Below, in pieces: positions 1 to 5,977 of a stretch of DNA of 14,348 bases. The stretch is from Clostridiales bacterium. Its GTDB lineage: Bacteria; Bacillota; Clostridia; Christensenellales; Aristaeellaceae. The notes beneath the pieces are model-generated. The model worked only from the letters and a program-made list of their open reading frames with translations. It ran no database searches and was not told where the DNA came from. Made by a program: the position numbers and the translations under genes. The DNA lies in NCBI GenBank assembly GCA_019420065.1, contig JAHZHX010000047.1, forward strand, positions 1 to 14,348, in the 5' to 3' direction. Numbering within the stretch: the stretch's first letter is position 1; each line of letters opens with the position of its first letter.

Positions 1-53
1 GTCCTGCTGAAGTTTTTTTCGGAAAAGTGTTGCGCTTGACTTGACAATTCACA

Positions 54-69
54 GCTCAAAGAAAGTACC
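54..69. repeat. Half-copy of the 13-bp inverted repeat
   Basis: GCTCAAAGAAAGTACC here is identical to the loop (GCT) plus right arm of the perfect inverted repeat at 5744-5772. The left arm is missing, so this is a partial copy of the same intergenic element. It lies between the window edge and the 3' end of the leftward gene. Confidence 0.65.
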
Positions 70-70
70 G

Positions 71-100
71 TTCTTCTCGTTTCTCCTCGTCTCTCCTCGT
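71..100. repeat. Short 10-bp tandem repeat (3 units)
   Basis: Three in-phase 10-base units, ttcttctcgt, ttctcctcgt and ctctcctcgt, lie just downstream of the 3' end of the leftward gene that ends at 110. Units differ by one or two bases. No function is evident. It may be slippage-derived low-complexity DNA. Confidence 0.6.
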
Positions 101-109
101 CTCCGCCTC

Positions 110-736
110 TTATTCGCCGCGCTTTGAGGCCGCTTCTTTGAGCTGAAGAACGGTTTCTTCCGTGAAAAGCGCCGCGCCTTCGGGCAGCGGTTCCTCCCAG
201 GCCTCGGCGCGAAGCGCTTCTTCGCTGCCGATATACAGGTTTTCGCTTCCGCCCTTCCAGCTGACCTCGATCACCGCGTTATAGAAATCGTCCAGCGACA
301 GCGGAAGCGCCTTCACTGCGTCCAGATCAAGCATCGTCGTCCATTCGTAAACAATGCAATAAGGGACGTCTTTTCCGTTGTTGACTGTAAGGGTCGTCGG
401 TTCGTTGTACCACTGCGTATTGGGCAGGATCTGCTGCAAGTTTTTCGGGAATCTGGCCGTGATCGTCAGATTTTTGAGCGGTTTATCGGTCAGGTTGGCA
501 AGCTCCAGCTCAAAACGGATCATCCAGAACCGCTCGCCCTGGTTCTCCAGCGCGTGCATGTCAACCACGCGGTACGCCGCCTTGAACGTGGGGCTTTGCG
601 CAATGGGGATCGTTTCCTTGCCGTAATCAATCAGGAAATAATTGATTTTGCTCGGCTCCGTCGCTGTCTCGGCGCAGACAAACAGCGGGGTCAGCAACAG
701 CGCCAGTACAAGCAGCCATCCCAGCATCCTCTTCAT
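110..736 (-). CDS. Secreted protein of unknown function
   Basis: I do not recognise this 208-residue protein. It starts with a clear export signal: MKR, a Leu-rich core to about residue 21, and likely cleavage near the CAE/TAT stretch at residues 21-26. The Cys of LFVC is not in a good lipobox context, so a lipoprotein is less likely. The mature part has alternating hydrophobic strands (for example FELELANLTDKPLKNL, about residues 75-90) that look like an immunoglobulin-like beta-sandwich, followed by an acidic, helical C-terminus. The start at 736 is supported by an AAGGGGG ribosome site on the minus strand 8-14 bases upstream and by a promoter further up. It is transcribed divergently from the serS unit and appears monocistronic in this window. 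The function is unknown; an extracytoplasmic binding or structural role is only a guess. Confidence 0.8.
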   Translation of the reverse strand: MKRMLGWLLVLALLLTPLFVCAETATEPSKINYFLIDYGKETIPIAQSPTFKAAYRVVDMHALENQGERFWMIRFELELANLTDKPLKNLTITARFPKNLQQILPNTQWYNEPTTLTVNNGKDVPYCIVYEWTTMLDLDAVKALPLSLDDFYNAVIEVSWKGGSENLYIGSEEALRAEAWEEPLPEGAALFTEETVLQLKEAASKRGE

Positions 737-768
737 CGCTTTTCCCCCTTTGTTGGATCTTTGCTTTC

Positions 769-798
769 AGTATACAGGAGCGGAAAGTGGACTGTCAA
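769..798 (-). promoter_or_regulatory. Promoter of the leftward secreted-protein gene
   Basis: On the minus strand TTGACA (793-798, perfect -35) and TATACT (769-774, one mismatch from the -10 consensus) are separated by 18 bases. The predicted start of transcription is about 762, leaving a short leader to the ATG at 736. Confidence 0.75.
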
Positions 799-854
799 CG
801 AAAAAAATGTAAAAAGCAGTAAATTTTCTACCTTTTTTAACGTAAAAATCAATG

Positions 855-889
855 GCTGTCGGAGAACACACTCTCCGGCAGCTGTTTTT
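855..889 (+). terminator. Orphan hairpin-terminator repeat copy
   Basis: GCTGTCGGAGA and TCTCCGGCAGC form an 11-bp stem (one G-U pair) around ACACAC, followed by TGTTTTTC, as in an intrinsic terminator read rightwards. No rightward gene precedes it: the neighbour on the left is transcribed away. The same stem sequence type occurs at 5659-5692 and 8106-8142, so this is probably a mobile or duplicated terminator-like repeat rather than the end of a local transcript. Confidence 0.65.
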
Positions 890-921
890 CGGGTGGGTTA
901 TAGGGCGGGGCGAATACAGGA

Positions 922-942
922 ACAAACCCCTTGCGGGTTTGT
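922..942. repeat. Perfect 8-bp intergenic hairpin
   Basis: ACAAACCC and GGGTTTGT are perfect inverted arms around a five-base loop (CTTGC). It sits between the orphan terminator repeat and the dispersed repeat block. No U-tract follows, so it is not a convincing terminator. Confidence 0.5.
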
Positions 943-945
943 GAC

Positions 946-1014
946 GCGGCAACGGCCAATGAGGCTTGCGGGCAGGGGAAAAAGCCGCCTCCCCATTGTT
1001 TCCCATCGTTTTTT
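946..1014. repeat. Dispersed intergenic repeat R2, copy A
   Basis: The stretch around CGGCCAATGAGGCTTGCG, followed by an AGCCGCC-CCCCAT-GTTTC module, is shared with 5785-5880 in the same orientation. Its right end (GTTTCCCATCG region and AAAGCCGCCTCCCCA) is matched in inverted orientation by 14191-14213. No coding sequence is apparent. It is interpreted as a copy of a dispersed intergenic repeat ending just before the serS promoter. Confidence 0.65.
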
Positions 1015-1025
1015 CCCTCAGCATA

Positions 1026-1054
1026 TTGCAATTTGAAGAAAAATTTGCTATAAT
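1026..1054 (+). promoter_or_regulatory. serS operon promoter
   Basis: TTGCAA (1026-1031) and a perfect TATAAT (1049-1054) are 17 bases apart, with an extended -10 TG at 1046-1047. Transcription should start near 1061 and enter the T-box leader immediately. Confidence 0.85.
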
Positions 1055-1060
1055 ACTTTC

Positions 1061-1276
1061 ACGCAAGGAACGGGAAAAACCCGCAGCGCGCGCGCAAAGA
1101 GAGCCGTTGGCTGGTGCGAAACGGCGGCGCGGCGCGGACTTCCACCTGGGAGCGTGCGGCGACGAGCCGCGGGGGAGCGCCCCGTACAGCGCGTGCGAGA
1201 GGCCGCCGTTTGGCGGCAATCGGGGTGGCAACGCGGACAAGGTTCGTCCCCAGCGATGGGAGCGGGCTTTTTTTCT
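1061..1276 (+). promoter_or_regulatory. T-box leader, serine (UCC) specific
   Basis: This leader RNA senses the ratio of uncharged to charged tRNA and controls the downstream synthetase gene. Visible hallmarks, in order: the AGAGAG bulge and distal Stem I loop (1098-1125, with arms GCCGTT and AACGGC around GGCTGGTGCGA); the specifier region GACTTCCACCTGGGAGC, whose codon reads TCC (Ser) at 1141-1143 followed by the usual A; a Stem III hairpin GCCGCC/GGCGGC (1202-1217); the T-box core GGGGTGGCAACGCGG (1222-1236), with TGGC (1226-1229) complementary to the GCCA end of tRNA-Ser (discriminator G); and a competing terminator (1245-1274). Specifier and discriminator both agree with the seryl-tRNA synthetase gene downstream. 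By the known T-box mechanism, uncharged tRNA-Ser should stabilise the antiterminator and allow read-through. Confidence 0.95.
1245..1274 (+). terminator. T-box regulated intrinsic terminator
   Basis: CGTCCC pairs with GGGAGCG (one bulged G) around CAGCGAT, followed by GGC and a run of seven T. It overlaps the 3' part of the antiterminator region, as expected for a transcription-attenuating T-box. Confidence 0.8.
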
Positions 1277-1280
1277 GCCA

Positions 1281-1350
1281 TTCTTCGGCAGAAAGCGACC
1301 ATTTTCGATGATTCTCGATATTCTTCGACATCATTCGACGCAATTCGACA
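1281..1350. repeat. Phased 10-bp tandem repeat in the serS leader
   Basis: TCGA occurs at 1305, 1315, 1325, 1335 and 1345, exactly every ten bases. Two degenerate units precede in the same phase (TCGG at 1285, GCGA at 1295). The unit is roughly attTTCGAca. The array fills the stretch between the T-box terminator and the serS ribosome site (GGGAGG, about 1357-1362). The first unit also belongs to a small hairpin, TCTGCC/GGCAGA (1274-1292). No known regulatory element is recognised. Confidence 0.8.
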
Positions 1351-1371
1351 ATTTATGGGAGGAAAAAAATT

Positions 1372-2634
1372 ATGCTGGATATTCGCCGTATCCGTCAGAA
1401 TCCGCAGGAGCTGATCGACGCGCTGCAAAAGCGCAACAGCGCCATTGATTTGACCGCGTTTTTGCAAAAGGAAGAGCAGCGCCGCGCACTTTTGAGCCAG
1501 GCCGAGGCGCTCAAGGCGCGCCGCAACGAGGAAAGCAAGCGCATTGCCCAGATCAAGCGCGAGGGCGGCGACGCCCAGCCCATCATGGACGAGATGCGCA
1601 AGGTGGGCGACGAGATCGCCGCCATTGACGGGCAGATAAAGGAGATCGAGGAATACGTCAACCAGTTCCTGCTGCGTCTGCCCAACTACCCGCAGCCTTC
1701 CGTGCCCGTCGGCAAGGACGACACGGAGAACGTGGAGCAGCGCCGCTGGGGCGAGCCGCGCAATTTCCCCTGGGAGCCCAAGGCGCACTGGGACATCGGC
1801 ACCGATCTGAAGATCCTGGATTTTGACGCCGCCGCCAAGATCTCGGGCGCGCGCTTTACCGTGTACCGCGGCCTGGGCGCCAGGCTCGAGCGCGCGGTCA
1901 TCAACTTCTTTATGGACACCCACGCCGCCGACGGCTATACCGAGGTGCTGCCGCCCTACATGGTCACCCGCGCTACCATGACCGGCACGGGCCAGCTGCC
2001 CAAATTCGAGGAGGACGCCTACAAAGTTGACCAGGATACCTTCCTCATCCCCACCGCCGAGGTGCCCGTGACCAACCTGTACCGCGAGATGATCCTGGAC
2101 GGCAAAGACCTGCCCATCCGCCACTGCGCCTATTCCGCGTGCTTCCGCGCCGAGGCGGGCTCTGCCGGGCGCGATACCCGCGGCCTGATTCGCCAGCACC
2201 AGTTCAACAAGGTGGAGATGGTCAAGATCACCAAGCCGGAGCAGAGCGACGCGGAGCTGGAATCCATGACCCGCCAGGCCGAGAAGGTGCTGCAGCTGCT
2301 GGGCCTGCCTTACCGCGTGGTGTGCCTGAGCACGGGCGACATGGGCTTCTCCGCCGCCAAGACATACGATATCGAGGTGTGGATGCCCTCCTATGGTCGG
2401 TATGTGGAGATTTCCTCCTGCTCCAACTGCGAGGATTTCCAGGCCCGCCGCGCCTCTATCCGCTATCGCGAGGACGCCAAGGGCAAGCCGCAGTTCTGCC
2501 ATACGCTCAACGGCTCGGGCGTGGCGGTGGGCCGCACGGTGGCCGCGATCCTGGAAAACTACCAGAACGACGACGGCAGCGTGACCGTGCCCGAGGTGCT
2601 GCGCAAATACATGGGCGTGGATGTGATCCGCTGA
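1372..2634 (+). CDS. serS: Seryl-tRNA synthetase
   Basis: This class II aminoacyl-tRNA synthetase charges tRNA-Ser (and tRNA-Sec where present) with serine in the cytoplasm. At 420 residues it is full length. Residues 1-105 form the charged helical, coiled-coil arm that contacts the long variable arm of tRNA-Ser. The catalytic domain carries motif 2 as FRAEAGSAGRDTRGLIRQHQ (258-277) and motif 3 as NGSGVAVGRTVAAILENYQ (380-398). TAEVPVTN (228-235) is part of the serine/ATP pocket. The ATG at 1372 is preceded by GGGAGG at a normal distance and follows the T-box leader, whose UCC specifier independently confirms the identity. The stop lies 31 bases before nagB with no terminator between, so the T-box should also influence the downstream hexosamine genes. 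No damage is seen. Confidence 0.98.
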   Translation: MLDIRRIRQNPQELIDALQKRNSAIDLTAFLQKEEQRRALLSQAEALKARRNEESKRIAQIKREGGDAQPIMDEMRKVGDEIAAIDGQIKEIEEYVNQFLLRLPNYPQPSVPVGKDDTENVEQRRWGEPRNFPWEPKAHWDIGTDLKILDFDAAAKISGARFTVYRGLGARLERAVINFFMDTHAADGYTEVLPPYMVTRATMTGTGQLPKFEEDAYKVDQDTFLIPTAEVPVTNLYREMILDGKDLPIRHCAYSACFRAEAGSAGRDTRGLIRQHQFNKVEMVKITKPEQSDAELESMTRQAEKVLQLLGLPYRVVCLSTGDMGFSAAKTYDIEVWMPSYGRYVEISSCSNCEDFQARRASIRYREDAKGKPQFCHTLNGSGVAVGRTVAAILENYQNDDGSVTVPEVLRKYMGVDVIR

Positions 2635-2665
2635 GCATGCGGCCGCGCGGTTTGGAGGAACACAA

Positions 2666-3385
2666 ATGAAGCTGATTGTGGAATGCCGTGAATTCTGCGA
2701 CATGGACGCTTCCATGCGCTACAAGCGGCTGCTGGACGAAAAGCCTGACGCGGCGCTGGGATTGGCGACGGGGTCAACGCCGCTGGGCGTGTATCGCGAG
2801 CTGGCGCGGCTGTACCGGGCGGGAGAGATCTCCTTTGCCCGGGCGCGCGCCTTCAATCTGGACGAATATGTGGGCCTTTCCAGCGATAACGCCAACAGCT
2901 ACCGCTATTTCATGAATAAGTACCTCTTTGGCCGCACAGATTTTAATGTGCACAATACCTATATGCCCTATTGCCTGAGCCGTGAAAGCCTGACGGCCTC
3001 CCACTATGAACTGCTGATCGAGCAGGCGGGCGGGATCGACCTGATGCTGCTGGGCATTGGCGCCAACGGCCATATCGGCTTCAACGAGCCGGGCACGCCC
3101 TTTGGCAGCATCACCCATGTGCAGCAGCTAAGCCCGGAAACCCGGGCCGCCAACAGCCGCTTCTTCTATTCTCCGACACTGGTGCCGACCTACGCCGTGA
3201 CCATGGGCATTGCCACCATCATGCATGCCCGCAGCATCATTCTCATGGCCTACGGCAAGGAAAAGGCGCAGGCCGTGCGCGACATGATGGCCGGGCCGGT
3301 AACGGAGGGCATGCCCGCCTCGGTGCTCCAGCTGCATCCGGACGCGACGGTCTATGCCGACGCGGAAGCGGCTTCTCTTCTATAA
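2666..3385 (+). CDS. nagB: Glucosamine-6-phosphate deaminase
   Basis: NagB interconverts glucosamine-6-phosphate and fructose-6-phosphate plus ammonia in the cytosol, joining amino-sugar use to glycolysis. The 239-residue length fits the short Bacillus-type enzymes (about 242) rather than the 266-residue E. coli form with its allosteric extension. Visible motifs are the phosphate-binding LATGSTPLGVYREL (33-46), FNLDEYVGLS (63-72) with the catalytic Asp66, and GIGANGHIGFNEPG (130-143) with His136 and Glu141. Asn134 stands where E. coli has Asp141, as is usual in the Bacillus-type proteins. A GGAGG lies about 8 bases before the start. It sits between serS and glmM in what looks like one operon. 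The usual direction is catabolic. Because no glmS is present here, a biosynthetic, reverse role feeding GlmM is possible but unproven. Confidence 0.95.
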   Translation: MKLIVECREFCDMDASMRYKRLLDEKPDAALGLATGSTPLGVYRELARLYRAGEISFARARAFNLDEYVGLSSDNANSYRYFMNKYLFGRTDFNVHNTYMPYCLSRESLTASHYELLIEQAGGIDLMLLGIGANGHIGFNEPGTPFGSITHVQQLSPETRAANSRFFYSPTLVPTYAVTMGIATIMHARSIILMAYGKEKAQAVRDMMAGPVTEGMPASVLQLHPDATVYADAEAASLL

Positions 3386-3421
3386 TAATCGAGAAAATAA
3401 ATAAATATGAGGTGGATCAAC

Positions 3422-4777
3422 ATGGGAAAATACTTTGGAACAGACGGCTTCCGCGGCGAGGCGAACCGCCAGCTCACCGCGATCCATGCCTATAAGCTGG
3501 GCCGGTTCCTGGGCGCGTACTATTCCAGCGCCGCCCGCCGCGCCCGCGTGGTCATCGGCAAGGATACGCGCGCTTCGGGCTATATGCTCGAGGACGCGCT
3601 GTGCGCGGGGCTGAACTCCTCGGGCGCGGACGCGTACCTGCTGCACGTGACCACGACCCCCAGCGTGTCCTATGTCACGCGCACCGAGGGCTTTGACTGC
3701 GGCGTGATGATCAGCGCCAGCCATAACCCCTATTGGGACAACGGCCTCAAGCTCCTCAACGGTGACGGCGAAAAGATGGAGGATGCGGTCATTATCAAGG
3801 CAGAACAATACCTGGATCGCGTCCAGGACGATCTGCCCCTGGCGCAGCGGGAAAACATTGGCCGCGTGATCGACCATGCCGCCGGGCGCAACCGCTATAT
3901 CGGCTATCTGATCTCGCTGGCCACGCATTCCTACAAGGGCAAGCGCATCGGCCTGGACTGCGCCAACGGCTCCACCTGGCAGATTGCTGAGAACGTGTTC
4001 AAGGCGCTGGGGGCCGAGGTCGTGGTGGTGGGCAACCGCCCCAGCGGCGAGAACATCAACCTTTCCTGCGGCTCCACGCATATCGAAAACCTGCAAAAGC
4101 TGGTGATCGAGCAGCAGCTTGACGCGGGCTTTGCCTTTGACGGCGACGCCGACCGCTGCATTGCCGTGGACGAAAAGGGACAGGTGGTGGACGGCGACCG
4201 CATTTTGTATATTTATGCTTCCTATATGAAGCGCCGCGGCGTGATGGGCGAGGGGCACGTGGTCACGACCATCATGAGCAACATGGGCCTGTACCGGGCG
4301 CTGGACGCGCTGGGGATCGGCTATGAGCAGACCGACGTGGGCGACCGCTTTGTATATGAGCGCATGCGCGAGCGGGGCGACCTGATCGGCGGCGAGCAGA
4401 GCGGCCACATCATCTTTTCCAAGTATGCCACCACGGGCGACGGGCTGCTGACCGCCATCAAGCTGATGCAGGCCATGCTTTCGCAGAAGCGTCCCATGAG
4501 CGAGCTGCATCAGGACATGCGCCGTTATCCGCAAACGCTGATCAACGTGCGCGTGGACGACAAGGAACGGGCGCTGAATGATGCGAACGTGCAGGCGGCG
4601 GTCGAGGAAGCGCGCGCGCGCCTGGGCAGTGACGGGCGCATTCTTCTGCGCAAGAGCGGCACCGAGCCGCTGCTGCGCGTGATGTGCGAGGCGGCGGACG
4701 AGGAGCTGGCCGCTTCCTCGGCAAAGCTTGTGGCCGATATGCTTCATACCAGCGGCCACGCGCTGACGGAGGCATAA
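3422..4777 (+). CDS. glmM: Phosphoglucosamine mutase
   Basis: GlmM converts glucosamine-6-phosphate to glucosamine-1-phosphate, the committed precursor for UDP-GlcNAc and so for peptidoglycan. It has the four-domain alpha-D-phosphohexomutase plan: MGKYFGTDGFRGEAN at the N-terminus; the phosphoserine loop ISASHNP (97-103) with catalytic Ser100; the metal loop DGDADR (240-245); the sugar-recognition GEQSGH (324-329); and the phosphate-binding RKSGTEPLLRV (410-420). The length, 451 residues, is normal. The start is placed at 3422, not the in-frame ATG at 3407, because AGGTGG (3410-3414) would then be a well-spaced ribosome site and the protein begins exactly as GlmM proteins do. It is 36 bases after nagB, and its stop is one base from the next start. 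The alternative, a phosphomannomutase of the same superfamily, is less likely given GTDGFRGEAN and the partners. Confidence 0.93.
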   Translation: MGKYFGTDGFRGEANRQLTAIHAYKLGRFLGAYYSSAARRARVVIGKDTRASGYMLEDALCAGLNSSGADAYLLHVTTTPSVSYVTRTEGFDCGVMISASHNPYWDNGLKLLNGDGEKMEDAVIIKAEQYLDRVQDDLPLAQRENIGRVIDHAAGRNRYIGYLISLATHSYKGKRIGLDCANGSTWQIAENVFKALGAEVVVVGNRPSGENINLSCGSTHIENLQKLVIEQQLDAGFAFDGDADRCIAVDEKGQVVDGDRILYIYASYMKRRGVMGEGHVVTTIMSNMGLYRALDALGIGYEQTDVGDRFVYERMRERGDLIGGEQSGHIIFSKYATTGDGLLTAIKLMQAMLSQKRPMSELHQDMRRYPQTLINVRVDDKERALNDANVQAAVEEARARLGSDGRILLRKSGTEPLLRVMCEAADEELAASSAKLVADMLHTSGHALTEA

Positions 4778-4778
4778 A

Positions 4779-5435
4779 ATGTATACGATCAATGAGCTGT
4801 TTGATCTTGCGCATTCCCGCGCGGGCGAATATCTGAGCAAGTTTACCTACCCGCACGAGGCGGTGCAGGGGATCAAAAATCTGATCCAGGCCATGGGCGA
4901 GGCGCTGCCCTGGGATGAGTTTGAGCATCCGGCGGCGACGGTTTGGATCGCCCGCGACGCGGTGGTTGCCCCCTCCGCCTGCATCGGCGAGTATGTGATC
5001 ATCGATCACGGCGCCGAGGTGCGTCACTGTGCCTATATCCGCGGCAGCGCGCTGATTGGCCGCGACACGGTGGTGGGCAACTCCACGGAGCTGAAAAACG
5101 TGATTCTCTTTGACAACGTGCAGGTGCCGCACTACAACTATGTGGGCGACAGCATTCTGGGCTATCACGCGCACATGGGCGCGGGCGCGGTGACGAGCAA
5201 CGTCAAGGGCGACCGTACGCCTGTTTGCGTGCGCTGCGGCGAGGAGAAGGTTGAGACACGGCTCAAGAAGCTGGGCGCGATGCTGGGCGACTGGGCGGAG
5301 ATCGGCTGCGGCAGCGTGCTCAACCCCGGCTGCGTGATCGGCCGCCACGCGCAGGTATACCCGCTGACCTCGGTACGGGGGACCGTGCCGGAAAACTGCA
5401 TCCATAAGGGTCAGGAGATCGTCGAAAAGCGGTAA
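4779..5435 (+). CDS. GlmU C-terminal-type acetyltransferase (left-handed beta-helix)
   Basis: This 218-residue protein resembles only the acetyltransferase half of GlmU; the N-terminal uridylyltransferase Rossmann domain is absent. After a helical N-terminal stretch (1-50) come hexapeptide-repeat coils of a left-handed beta-helix (about 51-205), e.g. ATVWIARDAVVAPSACIG. Residues equivalent to the GlmU acetyltransferase site appear present: NSTELKN (101-107, Lys106), HYNYVGDS (118-125, His118 and Tyr121) and GAGAVTSN (134-141). By homology it would acetylate glucosamine-1-phosphate, the GlmM product, with acetyl-CoA. UDP transfer would then need a separate enzyme. The start is one base after the glmM stop, with GGAGG inside the glmM tail, so translation is probably coupled. 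Another sugar or sugar-nucleotide acyltransferase remains possible; context favours glucosamine-1-phosphate. Confidence 0.8.
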   Translation: MYTINELFDLAHSRAGEYLSKFTYPHEAVQGIKNLIQAMGEALPWDEFEHPAATVWIARDAVVAPSACIGEYVIIDHGAEVRHCAYIRGSALIGRDTVVGNSTELKNVILFDNVQVPHYNYVGDSILGYHAHMGAGAVTSNVKGDRTPVCVRCGEEKVETRLKKLGAMLGDWAEIGCGSVLNPGCVIGRHAQVYPLTSVRGTVPENCIHKGQEIVEKR

Positions 5436-5451
5436 GAGACGGGGGAGAGAC

Positions 5452-5480
5452 GTTTCTTTCTTTGCGTCAAAGAAAGAAAC
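5452..5480. repeat. Perfect 13-bp inverted repeat
   Basis: GTTTCTTTCTTTG and CAAAGAAAGAAAC flank a three-base loop CGT, 16 bases after the acetyltransferase stop. The stem is AT-rich and no T-tract follows on the plus strand, so it is not a standard terminator. It resembles the inverted repeat at 5744-5772 in size, loop length and half its sequence. Confidence 0.85.
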
Positions 5481-5495
5481 AAAGAAACCGGCGTT

Positions 5496-5591
5496 GGCAT
5501 TGGAAGGGGTTTGCGAAGGTGGCGGCGGCGGGGGAGGGCCGGTTTACGGCGGCCCCGCGGAATGCAAGCATTCCCCGTTTCCTCCGTTTCA
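5496..5591. repeat. Dispersed intergenic repeat R1, copy B
   Basis: From GGCATTGGAAGGGGTTT through a GCCGGTTTACGG core to CTCCGTTTCA this stretch aligns collinearly with 14256-14348. Both contain the small palindromic GAATGCAAGCATTCC / GATGCAGGCATCC core. It is GC-rich and not convincingly coding. Just downstream (about 5596-5634) are two further short hairpins, GCGGCTTTGCCGC and GGCAGCTTCGCTGCC. Confidence 0.75.
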
Positions 5592-5658
5592 CTGGCTGCG
5601 GCTTTGCCGCTTTAGGCAGCTTCGCTGCCCACCCCCGCGCGCCTCGATTGTATGCAAA

Positions 5659-5692
5659 CGGCTGTCGGAGTGTTTTCCGGCAGCCGGTTTTT
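5659..5692 (+). terminator. Intrinsic terminator within repeat block
   Basis: CGGCTGTCGGA and TCCGGCAGCCG form an 11-bp stem (one G-U pair) around GTGTTT, followed by GGTTTTTG. It is the first credible rightward terminator after the serS-nagB-glmM-acetyltransferase unit, giving that transcript a 3' UTR of about 250 bases made largely of repeat R1. It is closely related to the hairpins at 855-889 and 8106-8142. Confidence 0.75.
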
Positions 5693-5743
5693 GTAGTGAG
5701 AAAAACGGGGATGTGTGATTTACAGTGTCTACATGGTTTCTTT

Positions 5744-5772
5744 GGTACTTTCTTTGGCTCAAAGAAAGTACC
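5744..5772. repeat. Perfect 13-bp inverted repeat
   Basis: GGTACTTTCTTTG and CAAAGAAAGTACC flank a three-base loop GCT. The loop plus right arm recurs exactly at 54-69. It follows the terminator at 5659-5692 and directly precedes repeat R2 copy B. Confidence 0.85.
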
Positions 5773-5784
5773 GTTTCCCAAATT

Positions 5785-5880
5785 ACGGCAGCGGCCAATG
5801 AGGCTTGCGCAGTGGCGCGCCTGGCAAGCGCCAGGCGTGCGGACAGGAGGCAAAGCCGCCGCCCCATCGTTTCTTTGCTT
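5785..5880. repeat. Dispersed intergenic repeat R2, copy B
   Basis: This block matches 946-1014 (GCGGCCAATGAGGCTTGCG, then AAAGCCGCCGCCCCAT and GTTTC modules). Compared with copy A it carries an extra perfect palindrome CGCCTGGC-AAGC-GCCAGGCG (5818-5837), which looks like a small hairpin inserted into the element. It ends shortly before the promoter of the next gene. Confidence 0.7.
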
Positions 5881-5912
5881 TTTTGCCATTTGTAAAAAAG
5901 TGCAGACCCCGA

Positions 5913-5941
5913 TTGCCTCTCCCTCGCCGCCGTGCTATAAT
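5913..5941 (+). promoter_or_regulatory. Promoter of the NAGPA/PIG-L pair
   Basis: TTGCCT (5913-5918) and a perfect TATAAT (5936-5941) are 17 bases apart, with the extended -10 TGC, the same TGCTATAAT as the serS promoter. Predicted transcription starts near 5948, 30 bases before the ATG at 5978. Confidence 0.8.
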
Positions 5942-5977
5942 TATAATGAAGTAAATCGTACCGGAAAGGGAAATGCA

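Noticed and set aside
1..109. Terminator for the leftward secreted-protein gene
   Set aside because: No hairpin followed by a T-tract on the minus strand could be found; the transcript may end outside the window.
1048..2715. Long open frame antisense to serS
   Set aside because: Low-complexity Ala/His/Arg/Gly composition typical of GC-rich shadow frames, no ribosome site, and it covers the T-box and a certain serS.
3380..4840. 486-codon open frame antisense to glmM
   Set aside because: Same shadow-frame composition, no start signals, and the plus strand has an intact GlmM with all motifs.
5462..5977. N-terminal extension of the first NAGPA frame
   Set aside because: This part is dispersed repeat DNA and contains a terminator and the gene's promoter; the signal peptide and ribosome site mark 5978 as the start.
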